Made by a program: the position numbers and the translations under genes. DNA of 64,000 bases, from NCBI GenBank assembly GCA_014607495.2, contig CP053154.1, positions 14,508,001 through 14,572,000 on the forward strand. The letters are read 5' to 3'. Origin of the DNA: Carposina sasakii. Taxonomy: Eukaryota > Arthropoda > Insecta > Lepidoptera > Carposinidae. Numbering within the stretch: position 1 is the stretch's first letter; the number at the start of each line of letters is the position of its first letter. The notes beneath the pieces are model-generated. The model was not told where the DNA came from. It saw only the letters and a list, made by a program, of their open reading frames with translations, and did not search any database. Below, piece by piece: positions 33,306 to 44,500 of the stretch.

Positions 33306-33687
33306 ATAGAATAGAATAGAATAGTTTTTTATTTGAAAATTACACATGCATCGATCCGTTACAATTTTATTACATGTATATGTCGCAGGCAATTTGTATG
33401 ATTCGTCTTTATACAAACGGCGTCGTCCGTTTATAAACGCTCGCCAGGCATTTTGAATAGTATGAGAGAAAAAATTCCTTTTAGCACTTCGCCGGTCGCT
33501 GCAGGGACATGCTCGCTACCCTCACTCGACTCGTGCGTTGTTATTTTAACAGGTCTAACATAACCTAACCTAATTAATTAAGCAGACCAATTGCTAGAAG
33601 CCAAATTGTCTCGCTCCAAAACCCATACTATTCAAAATGCCTAGTCGTTTTGTAATAGGGCGTGTTTTACAATATGCCTTCGACATA

Positions 33688-34487
33688 TATCTACACTAAT
33701 ATTATAAAGAGGAAAACTTTGTTTGTTTGGTTGTAATGAATAGGCTCAAAAACTACTGGACCGATTTCAAAAATTCTTTCACCGTTAGAATCCTTATTGG
33801 ACCTGGATGAACATAGGCTATAAGAATTTCCCGATATTCCCACGGGAAGGCGACCAACGGGAATTCTATATTTTTTACGAAAACCGCTATACATATGAAG
33901 CTGAAATCGGGCATATATGTTCATTGGGGACAGCGAGGGAGGACTAAAAACGGATTTCCCGAAATTCCCACGGGAAGGGGACAAACGGGAATTCATAGTT
34001 TTTACGAAAACCGCTATACATATGAAGCTGAAATAGGGCATATATGTTCATTGGGGACAGCGAGGGAGGACTAAAAACGGATTTCCCGAAATTCCCACGG
34101 GAAGGGGACAAACGGGAATTCATAGTTTTTACGAAAACCGCTATACATATGAAGCTGAAATTGGGCATATATGTTCATTAGGGACTGCGAGGAAACACTA
34201 GAACGGATTTCCCGAAATTCCCACGGGAAGGAGACCAACGGGAATTATTTATTTTTTACGAAAACGGTTAAACATGTGAATCTGAAGTTGAGCATATATG
34301 TTTATTTGGGACCCCGAGGAAGCACTGGGAACGGATTTCCCGAAATTCCCACGGGAAGGGGACAAACGTGAATTAATTTTTTACGACAACCGCGATAACA
34401 TATAGGCTACTTTTTACACTTAACATATAGGCTACTTTTTATTTTTTCTGTAGTCCACGCGGACGGAGTCGCGGGCGTCCACTATAT
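33688..34487 (+). mobile_element. Lep1-like Helitron carrying a tandem array
   Basis: Head tctacactaatattataaag at 33690; tail tccacgcggacggagtcgcg with gcgtccacta at about 34452-34483. The usual interior is replaced or expanded by 127-bp tandem units. Short minus-strand frames here are repeat translations, not genes. Confidence 0.65.
33800..34385. repeat. 127-bp tandem repeat, about 4.6 copies
   Basis: The marker gcatatatgt recurs at 33911, 34038, 34165 and 34292, exactly 127 bp apart. Each unit also has gatttcccgaaattcccacg. Units 2 and 3 are nearly identical; unit 4 is more diverged. Confidence 0.85.
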
Positions 34488-34489
34488 AG

Positions 34490-35890
34490 AATATAGATAG
34501 ATGGGTATAATTTATACCTAATATTTTGAAAAGTGTCATAAGTGTTATAATTATGTATTAAATAAAAAAAAAATCTTACTTTATAAGCCTTAACCTAAAA
34601 ATGACACAAGTAGTTGAGCCAGGGGATATGTAGTAGTTAAATTTATGGAATATCCAGTCAAGTATTTATTTACCTTGTGTCAAAGCAATTAAAGTTATGT
34701 GTATCGAGTGGTTTTATCATATAGTTATTAATTTATTTGTTTTTAAACCTAAATAGGTACAATGTCCCAAAAAACTGCTGACCACATAGAGTTAAAATAA
34801 CGTTTATTCAGAAAAATATATCTATTCCAGATATGGAAGCAGAACAGATGTTATTTAAGATTCTCGAAAGTAATCAGGTATAACTAAGGTCATAAAGGGT
34901 GGTGTAGAGCTTGTCAAGTCAGCCGAATAAGTCAATTAAGCCACAATTATCGTGAACTACTCTTTTTGAACCAATCACAATTAAGGTTGTTACTTAATAT
35001 GATTTCTCACCCCATTTACCTAATCTCATCCACAATCCATTTGTAACGCGCCTACAAATTCACGAAAACAATCACACGCTATATACTTGTTGCTATTCAA
35101 CTCGGTCTCGACTCAACTTTTACGGTAAACTGGTTGTAATGCCGCTTTTTGCAGAACAATAGACCCTTGTCCTTTCAAAGATCCATCCAACAGTTATTAT
35201 CTAAAGGAATAAAAGTCTTTCAGAGCAAGTAAAGTTTCATTCAAAAGGGTGCGAAGTTTCCCTGCGCCTCGGGTCTTGTTTCGGCCATTTTAAAACTTAG
35301 AAAATCCACTCTTAAATCCAATTAACGAGTTTAGGTCCAGGTGCCGGGGAAGACCCTGTTTTGTTCCGAGAAGCCAATCTGTAATTAAATTCGTTTCATT
35401 TGAACAAGTTTCGCTCTATTCCGGTGAGATTTCCGAAGTACGCCATTGTGGTGTTGTTTAGAATTTTATTTCGATTCCGATTATTATTCAGCGCGTTTTC
35501 GAAGTAACGTTGTTGACAACTTTCGGTTGGGAACCGAATTATCCAAAGTTTGTATTACATTAGCGTTATTAATAAATTGACAATTCGTTAAGTATTTCAT
35601 CGTGACTTAATTTGTTTTATTTCCTGACATAATTTCTAATTCAATAGGTATATTCATGTATAGGCATAAAACAGCGTAATAAAAATAAACTGTAGGTTCT
35701 ACATAAAATATATTCCTGAGTTGTTGTTGAGGAATTTTGCGTACTATCTGGAGAAATAGACATAAAATTTCGAGTCTCAAATTTTGTGGATAGGTCTTAT
35801 ACATATGTGGCGCGTTTATACTGGACTACTTTCAAGTCATTTTGCCTGCATATAGTAGAATTTAAAATATATAAATTGATAATGTATATC
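34490..35890. other. Intergenic, AT-rich
   Basis: No gene, repeat family or inverted structure recognised. Confidence 0.35.
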
Positions 35891-36712
35891 TGTCGTGGCC
35901 ATATTGTTAAATTGATCATTTCATGAAATGGTCGAGCATTTCATGAAGTGGTCGCATTTCATGAAGTGGTCGCATTTCATGAAGTGGCCAATTCAATTTG
36001 ACCAGATCGTTAAATCGTCTACATTTCACGATTTTGTCATCCACGTTTGGCCAAATCGTATTAACAGGGTGTCCATAAAATCCGAATGTGGTAAGAGCTT
36101 ACACCATATATAAGTATACCATAAAGTATGATGGTATGATTTTTTTTGCTATTATTTATGTGATATTTTCACAATATAATATTTAAAAACATAAAAGACT
36201 TTACAAAAGCGATTCGCATCTGGCACATCGCCGGACGCTGCCTGGGCACGCTCGCTCCGCTCGCTCGGCTCGTGCGTCATTTGTCATAGTCTAACCTAAC
36301 CTAACCTAACCTATCGTAATCTAAGGTTTTTGTTTAACAATATTATTATAAACCACCATTAAGTCTAATATACATTATACAATATAACACACTATCCGTG
36401 AACTTCTTCTGCATAGTCACCCTACTCTCTTTAATTTGTTTTATAACCTAAAAAGAAAAATCCGCCATCTTCACACATAAATAAAACGCGCGCAGCGCCT
36501 CTACCGGTGATTCATGTAACTATTTTACGATATGATCAATAATCTTGACCACTTCATGAAATGATCGGGCGTTTAGTTGCCCATATCGAGAAACGATTTT
36601 TAATCATCGATCTGCCCAAACCATATCATGATGTGGCCAATAGACAGTTGAACTTTTCATGAAATGCTCGACCATTTCATGAAATGATCAATTCTACGAT
36701 ATGGCCACGACA
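35891..36712. mobile_element. DNA-transposon-like element with palindromic subterminal arrays
   Basis: The ends are tgtcgtggccata and tatggccacgaca, with inverted arms of about 57 bp, and tatc flanks both sides (35887-35890, 36713-36716), a possible target duplication. Both ends contain repeated palindromes based on catttcatgaaatg; the left end has four in a row, three of them in the form catttcatgaagtggtcg. The interior contains the CCTAA run at 36291-36315. No transposase frame. Confidence 0.65.
36291..36315. repeat. Short CCTAA run (telomere-like)
   Basis: About 4.5 copies of CCTAA, the complement of the insect telomere unit TTAGG, follow a gctcgctccgctcgctcggc segment. A related arrangement (ctcgctaccctcactcgact, then taacataacctaacctaatt) is at 33510-33580. 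It is probably part of a repeat rather than a former chromosome end. Confidence 0.5.
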
Positions 36713-36716
36713 TATC

Positions 36717-37316
36717 CATAGAGCTTGAAATGTTTTGTTTTCTCATAAAATACCTAAAGCTTAGAGAAAATAGTTTTTGCCGTAATTTATATCTGTAAGA
36801 TTTAATTCAGGCACAAAGAGGCTTAAAAGCTAGATTTTTGTACAATGCGCTTAGCTTTGAAAAGTTTGCAAAGCGACCATTGTGAGCATGGTTTTATTAT
36901 ATTTAGGACTTTTTACAGTACTGTAAGTAAGACTGGCCTTTTTTATACAGCAAAACATTATCATGGATTTTAAAGGAAACAATTTCATAATTTTTGAAGC
37001 AATAGATATAAATGATAGTGATAAGTTGCAATATTCAGTTCCTTAGTCGACTCTTACACGGAATTATATAAATATTGCAGCGAAACTTTAAAAGAATGGA
37101 CTAAGAAGTTTTAAAAGTCCGTAATGAATGAACTCCATAATCACCCTACAGCTTAACCACCGCGCCACATACAAGCAAGTTGGCGGAGGATAAAAGTTGG
37201 CGTTTAAAATGTTTAAAACTAACTAAATTCTCAATTTAACGCGCTCGCTGCAGATGAGACCGCTTCCTTCCTGCGACTGTGCGGTTGCTGTGATTCAGAA
37301 TATGGTATAAAAATGT
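36717..37316. other. Intergenic, nothing recognised
   Basis: AT-rich sequence between the palindromic element and the LINE 3' end. Confidence 0.35.
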
Positions 37317-38967
37317 ATCATCATTTACAGCCCTGAGAAGTCCACTGTTGGACATAGGCCTCCCCCAACAACCTCCACTCCGACCGGTCGGAAGCAGCCT
37401 GCATCCAATCGACGCCCGCAACCTTGGCCAGGTCATCCATCCACATCGCGGTGGCCTTCCCACGCTGCGCTTGCCGATACGTGGTATCCACTCTAGAACT
37501 TTCCGACTCCATCGGCCATCAGTTCTTCGAGCTATGTGTCCTGCCCATTGCCACTTCAGCTTGCTGGACTGTTGAGCTATGTCGGTGATCTTTGTACGTT
37601 TGCGGATCTCCTCATTTCTGATTCGATCACGCAGAGAGATCCCAAACATAGCTCTCTCCATCGCTCGCTGTGCGATCCTGAGCGTTTTTATGAGGAACAT
37701 AGTTAGAGACCACGTCTCGGCACCGTAGGTCATCACCGGCAGCACGCACTGGTTGAATACCTTCGTCTTTAAGGACTGGGGTATCTTGGACACAAATAAG
37801 CTTCGTAGTTTCCCGAACGCTGCCCAGCCGAGTTGAATTCGCCGTTACCTCCTTCTCAAAGTTGGACTTACCTAGTTTGACCGTCTGTCCCAGGTAAACA
37901 TACTCGTCAACAACTTCAAGCATCGAGCTCCCAACCAGTACAGGAGTGGGCGGCACATGGACGTTCGACATGATCTTCGTCTTGTCCATGTTCATCTTCA
38001 GGCCCACCTGTTGGGAGACTCGATTGAGGCCATCGAGCATTGTCCTTAGATCCTTCAGCGATTCTGCCATGACCACGATGTCGTCTGCGAACCGAAAGTG
38101 AGTGATGTATTCGCCATTGATATTGATGCCGAATCCTTTCCATTCGAGAAGCTTAAAGGCGTCTTCCACTGCATTGGTGAAGAGCTTCGGAGAAATAACA
38201 TCTCCTTGTCTCACTCCCCTCTGCAAAGAAATCGGCTCAGTGCTCCGCTTCTGTACTCGTACCGACATAGTGGCGTTGCTGTATAAACACTTCAGCACTT
38301 CGATATATCGATGGTCAATATGGCACCGCTGGAGAGACCGCAACACTGCCCATGTCTCGATCGAATCAAAGGCCTTCTCATAGTCCACGAACGCTAGGCA
38401 TAGTGGCCGATTATACTCTTCCGTTTTTTGTAATATCTGCCGTAGCGTGTGGATATGGTCTAAACTAAACCCTTTTCGGAAACCGGCTTGTTCAGGAGGC
38501 TGGAAGTCATCAAACCTGCGAGCTAGACGATTCGTGATTACCCTTGAAAACAACTTGTAGACATGGCTCAGAAGCGAGATGGGTCTATAGTTCTTCAGCA
38601 AGGCTATATCGCCTTTTTTAAAGAACAGCACCACCACACTTCTGTTCCATGCTTCCGGCGTTACGCCTTCGAGCAGAACGGAATTGAAGAGCCTTTGGAG
38701 GACCTTCAGTACCGGAGTTCCACCCGCTCTTAGAAGCTCTGATGTAATTCCATCGTCGCCCGGCGCTTTGTTGTTTTTGAGTTGTTTAAGGGCAGTCCTA
38801 ATCTCGTACAGGCTGATATCCGGGATGTCTTCAGTATAGTGTCGGGTGAGCTTGGCTCTTGGGTCTTTGCCTAATCTAACAGGTTTAGCGACCGAGGTAT
38901 ATAGCTGTCCATAGAACCTCTCAATCTCCCTTAGCACCTCTGGTATGGTAGACGCTACACTACACAA
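37317..38967 (-). mobile_element. 5'-truncated RTE-type LINE, reverse transcriptase
   Basis: The minus-strand frame 38967-37627 encodes most of a non-LTR RT: LKQLKNNKAPGDDGITSELL, FFKKGDIALLKNYRPISLLS, EQAGFRKGFSLDHIHTLRQI, LAFVDYEKAFDSIETWAVL, RGVRQGDVISPKLF and the catalytic FRFADDIVVMAE. The C-terminal part (AQRAMERAMFGISLRDRIRN onward) continues in a second frame, 37793-37236, and is broken again near SVGRPP, so at least two frameshifts inactivate it. No endonuclease domain remains. The 3' end is EAYVQQWTSQGCK stop followed by a TGATGA-type tail (37317-37325). Assignment to RTE rests on the RT sequence and tail, without alignment. Confidence 0.85.
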
Positions 38968-39270
38968 AAATGTATATACGTACCGTATTTTAAATTTAAT
39001 GACAATGGTGTAATATGGAGCAAATCAGATTCCACTAAACAGCAAAACAGCAACTTTAAAATCAAAAGAACTAAATGAAGTGCAAACATATTTTTGTTGC
39101 TGATGTTTTTCTCCGGTAATTGTGTCTACAATAATGTAGGTACGGGTGTTTTTTTTATGGAATCTTGCTATTGTGTGCAAACATTGATTTAGTAATAGCT
39201 TAGTTATATGTAATAATATGCCATACTACATAATGGTATCACTATACCTATAATATATCACTATCCCCAT

Positions 39271-39607
39271 ATAGCGGTGATAGCCCAGTGGTTAAGACGT
39301 GCACCTTGCAAGCGGGAGGCGCAAGTTCTATCCCAGTCACGGGCCTGTACCTCATGTATTTCATGTACAGATTTTAATGTTGCAAAATTGTCACTAAGCT
39401 CGTGCCTCGGAAAGCATGTAAAACCGTTGGTTCTGCGCCTGATCTCTATCCGGTCGTGTCGGCTTTTCGTCCCATCGGACTATGAGAGTAACGGAATAGA
39501 GAGTGCATCTGTGTTTGCGCACACACTTGTGCACTATAATATCTCCTGCGTATCTCTCTAATCTCCGTAGAGATTGGTCGCCTTGGCCGAAATAAGGTCG
39601 GAGAGAT
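39271..39607 (+). mobile_element. tRNA-headed SINE, about 335 bp
   Basis: The head atagcggtgatagcccagtg (A-box region) and agttctatcccag (B-box-like) precede a body with ttgcaaaattgtcactaagc and tctccgtagagattggtcgc. The copy at 54075-54437 is the same orientation and very similar. The short frames inside are not genes. Confidence 0.75.
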
Positions 39608-39619
39608 CATATCACTATA

Positions 39620-39880
39620 GTTGGCCCTGTGGTGTCGGCAGGGTAGAATAGCACCTGCCCGTGGGGTATCTTAAGAGGCGATTAAAGGTTTTCGGGAGGT
39701 GGTCAGCAGCGCCTCCTATGTTGACAACATAGTCCAAAAACCCCATTGCGGTCAATCAACCCGTCTCTTCAGTGTGGTGGGTGACTATGGGAAAAATTCC
39801 CCTTATGGCAGTGGCTTTGTGTCGTATCCAGGGAGACTCCTACGTCCAGCAGTGGACTGCAATAGACTGGTGAGATAAAG
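39620..39880 (+). mobile_element. Non-LTR element 3' fragment
   Basis: Contains gtggtgtcggcagggtagaa and cccgtggggtatc, ending with ctacgtccagcagtggactg, typical of Lepidopteran LINE 3' ends (VQQWT). Minus-strand relatives are at 48595-48720 and 57185-57260. Confidence 0.55.
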
Positions 39881-39959
39881 TATGATAGTTACGTACCACG
39901 TTTTTCCTCATGTCAGTACATAGATCGCGGGATGTACAGCACGGCACATCCGGGATTTT

Positions 39960-40777
39960 TGTATTCTTTATTAGTTACAAGAAAATTAACTTGGTTCACA
40001 AGAACTAATTTGTTACGTCATATCGAGGAAACATAGTTGCAAGTAGTTGAGTACTAGCTGCTTGTCTACCTATACAGTATATTGAAATCTCCTAATTCGG
40101 AGATCATCATCATCATCATCATATTTAAATCTGTATTGTTTTTATATTTTGTCAATACCTTTTTGCATTATACCCTTCCTTCCTTGATGGTTACATTACA
40201 GTAAAAATTTAAGATTGCAAATGGAAAAGCTTTAATTTAAAAAAACCTTTTTTTAACCCAACTGCGCGACTCAAAGGAGTGGTATTATGTTTAACAGACT
40301 ATGTATGTTTGTATGTTCCTTTGAAGCACTACACCAAAGAATATACTTACTCTAACGAGACACTACACATACCAAACGCCTCGGCCGATTTTTATGATTC
40401 ATACGTCAATCGATTCCTCTTAGTCCAGCGAGTGTCACTAAAGACATGACGTTAGTGAAAATCCAATATGGCGACTACTGGATGCCATTTTGTGAAAATG
40501 AAAAAAATTAAAGTCGACAAACTATATCGAGTGGGGTATCGTTGAATAGGTTTTAAAAAATCATTTTTAGGTTTTTCTTAACATTTTTCGATTCGACCAA
40601 CCGCTTAGGATCTATATCGAATGAAAGTTGCGTAACAACAATTCTCACATATAAGTCTTTAGACAGCAGCAAGACGAAAACTTCTTGCTGCCTAGCATGT
40701 TGAGCATGTTTCTTGAAGCGTACCTATTAGTAGCTAGGTACTCATAACAAAAAAGTATATAATAAAAAAACATATTT
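39960..40777. other. Repeat-derived intergenic sequence
   Basis: AT-rich, with an (atc)n run at 40103-40122 and a segment, aacccaactgcgcgactcaa, that resembles a decayed transposon edge. No gene. Confidence 0.35.
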
Positions 40778-41099
40778 TAAAAAATCCAAAAACCCGACTG
40801 CTTAAAAAAGAACCAAATAATGTACATAATAAAAAAACTGAAAAAGAAAAAACAAGCACTTAGATGTCCGGTGGTCTACTCGTAGAATTCTATAATATTA
40901 TTATGGAATGAATACTATTGAAGAACATAAAATATTTTCTAATAATCGTAACATAACAACTGAACAGCCAGGATCCATTGAAATATTAGCTTGGCTGTCG
41001 GATAATGGATCCCGACTGTTCAGTTGTTATGTTACGATTTTTTTTATTATATACATTATTTGGTTCTTTTTTAAGCAGTCGGGTTTTTGGATTTTTTAA
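40778..41099. mobile_element. Nested foldback element (two inverted-repeat shells)
   Basis: The outer arms, aaaaaatccaaaaacccgac (then tgcttaaaaaagaaccaaat) and atttggttcttttttaagca (then gtcgggtttttggatttttt), span about 60 bp. An inner pair, aatcgtaacataacaactga (40942) and tcagttgttatgttacgatt (41021), lies within. No coding capacity. Confidence 0.7.
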
Positions 41100-41164
41100 A
41101 TTATTTAAAAATGCTTTTATTATTTGTTAATAAAATGAACTGATCGAATCAAACGAGCCCAAAA

Positions 41165-41365
41165 CTCGATGGGGTTTCGTCGTTTAATTACGGAGTTCAT
41201 ATGGCCACCTTCCAGCTCCATCATCAGATCAGCTCTATGTCATAATAACAATGCATTGTCATCTGATTTTTACATGCATGCTAAATTTCGGCTCAACCGG
41301 AAACCGGGAAGTGGATCAAATTTAACTTGCAAGATTTGGTTAAGACTTGCAAGGTGGAACTAAAT
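41165..41365 (+). repeat. Interspersed repeat, copy of 22890-23105
   Basis: Opposite orientation to the copy at 22890-23105. It ends just 3' of the giant Kazal gene. Confidence 0.55.
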
Positions 41366-41573
41366 TAAACCTTATGAAAAAAGGAAGGAAAGGGGAAACC
41401 GTTGATAATGCTCAAAAGCTACTAAGAAATGGAGTTGTCATGACTAAATAAAAATCTTTTTTTTTAAATAATATATTTAGCATGTATAGATTGTACAAAA
41501 CTTTGTTAATCGATGTCATTATAACATATGTAATTGCCAATAATCGAGTTTCATGTAATGGAAAAGTCATACA

Positions 41574-44500
41574 TTAGCATGGTCCATATTTACTAAAGCA
41601 GACCCCGGGGAATCCCCATTTCAGGTTGCAGTCATTGTTGCATTCCAAGTAGCACTTGTTCCAGTAGGTTCTCTGGTCGGAGCCGCACACAGGGTTGTAG
41701 GTGTCCGGGCAGTTATTACACTGGCAGTAGCACTCACCTTCGTAGTCCACGCATAAAGGATGGCAATGCTTTCTAGCGCGTTTTTGATTCTCACACTCCA
41801 TCACACATTTATTTGGGTATGTGTGACCGTTGTTTGCACAGACTGGATCGTATATAAAATTGCAAGAACAGTTAATGCATGTACCGTTGTAATCTATCGT
41901 CAAAGGTGGAAGATTTAGTGTAGCACGTCGCTTGTTCTCACACTCCAGGTCGCAGGGCGTCGTGTAGTCTTTCCCATCACTGCCGCAAACCGGGTCGACA
42001 ATAGCTGGACATAGACATGTGAAGCATTCGCCATTGTTAATAACCGTCAACGGTGGTAAATGTTTAGAAGCTCGTCGTTTGTTTTCGCAATCCAATATAC
42101 ACTGATTGCCGTAAGTGTTGTGATCACTTGCGCACACTGGGTCGTAATTGGCTGGACAGATACAGGAGCATTCCCCTTTATGGACAATGTCAATTGGCTG
42201 CAGATTTTGCGCCACCCGCTGTTTGTTGATGCAGTCTAACTCACACTTGTTTTCGTAAGTGTTGCCGTCGCAGCCGCAGACCGGGTCGTAGATCAGCGGA
42301 CACACGCAGCTGATGCATGCACCTCCGTGGACTATAGTGAGCTGCGGCTGATTCTCAGCACATAATTTCTGGTTCTGACAGTTCAGTAAGCAAGGGTTGT
42401 CGTACGTTTTGTAGTCGCTGGCGCACACTGGATCGTAATATGTAGGGCAATTGCAGTTGATGCACGCTCCGTAGTATAGAATGGTGAGATGTGTCAGATT
42501 TTGGGCGCATCGTATCTTGTTCTCGCATTCGAATATACATTTATTATCGTAGGTGTTGTTGTCACTGGCACAAACTGGATCGTAGATGGCTGGGCAGGTG
42601 CAGACGATGCATTCTCCTTTATGAAGTACTTTTATAGGTGGTAAGCCGTTTTTTGTTCTCTCTTGATTAACGCAAGCCAGTGCGCAAGGACTGGAATAAG
42701 TTTTGCCGTCTTCTCCGCAGACTGGATCATAAATTGCTGGACAAATGCAGTTGTGACATTCCCCTTCATATGCTTGATTGATTGGTGGCAAGTTTTGGGC
42801 TGCTCGTTTCTTATTGACACAGTCTAGTTCACATGAATTTGGATAGGTGACTCCGTCGCTTCCACAAACGGGCTTGTATATAGCTGGGCATATACATAGG
42901 ATACATTCTCCGTCGTAAGCTTTCTTGATAGGCGGCAAGTTTTTACACGCCAAGTCTTTGTTAACGCAGGCCAACTCGCAGGAGTTTGGATAAGTATTGT
43001 TATCTGTACCACATATTGGTTGGTATATAGCTGGGCAGATACAGCCGCACACTCCCTTGTGCACTACTTTAATAGGTGGCAAACCTAGGGAAGCGCGTCG
43101 TTGGTTTTCGCAGACTAAGTGGCATTCATTCTGATATGTTTGACCATCGCTTCCGCAAACCGGATCAACGACAGCAGGACATATACAAGATAAACATTCT
43201 CCGTTATTAACAATGGTTAGAGCTGGAAGGTTTTGAGCCGCTCTTATCTTGTTCTCGCAGTTAAAGAAGCATATATTGGAGTAACTGACACCGTCACTGC
43301 CACAGACCGGGTCGTAGTATGTTGCGCAAACACAATCAATGCATGTTCCGTTATATAGAACAGTAATAGGGGGCAAGTTCTGCGCGCACAGTATCTTATT
43401 CTGGCATTCCAATAGGCATTCATTGTTATAAGTATTACCATCACTGCCGCATACTGGTTTGTATATTCTTGGGCACGCACAATTTATGCAAGTACCATTA
43501 TAGAGCACAGTGATTGGTGGTAGGTTCTGTGCACATAGTATCTTGTTTTGACATTCTAACAAGCAGAGGTTGCTGTAGGTATTTCCATCACTGCCGCATA
43601 CTGGCTGATATATTTCTGGGCAAACACAATTTATGCACGATCCGTTATATATAACAATGATAGGTGGCAGGTTCTGGGCACATCGTATTTTATTCTGGCA
43701 GTCTAATTGACATTGACTGCTATAAGTGTTACCATCACTGCCGCATACTGGTTTGTATATTGTTGGGCATATACAATTAATACAAGTGCCATTGTACAAA
43801 ACTGTTATAGGTGGTAGGTTCTGGGCACATCGTATTTTATTCTGGCAGTCTAATTGACATTGACTGCTATAAGTGTTACCATCACTGCCGCATACTGGCT
43901 TATATATTTTTGGGCACGTACAATTTACACACGTACCATTATATAGTACTGTAATAGGTGGCAGGTTCTGGGCACAACGTATTTTATTTTGGCAGTCTAA
44001 TTCACATTGACTGCTATAAGTATTGCCATCACTGCCGCATACTGGTATGTAAATACATGGACACGTACAATTTATGCACGTTCCGTTATAGAGAACAGTA
44101 ATCGGTGGAAGATTTTGCGCACATCTTATCTTATTTTGGCAGTCTAATAGACACTGGTTGCTGTAGGTATTACCATCACTGCCGCATACAGGTTTATATA
44201 TTTTCGGGCACGTACAATTTATGCACGTTCCGTTATAGAGAACAGTAATCGGTGGCAGATTTTGCGCACATCTTATCTTATTTTGGCAGTCTAATTGACA
44301 CTGGTTGCTGTAAGTATTGCCGTCGCTGCCGCATACAGGTTTGTATATACATGGGCATGTACAATTTATGCACGTTCCGTTGTAGAGAACAGTAATCGGT
44401 GGCAGATTCTGTGCGCATCTTATCTTATTTTGACAGTCTAATAGACATTGGTTGCTATAGGTATTGCCATCACTGCCGCATACTGGCTTATATATTTTCG

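Noticed and set aside
33691..34371. Several overlapping minus- and plus-strand frames
   Set aside because: They are translations of the 127-bp tandem repeat; the same peptide recurs at the repeat period.
36291..36315. Former telomere (interstitial TTAGG array)
   Set aside because: Only about 4.5 units, in the interior of a repeat element, with a related arrangement elsewhere; too short for a telomere relic.
39271..39345. tRNA gene
   Set aside because: Same reason; a second copy with the same long body is at 54075-54437.
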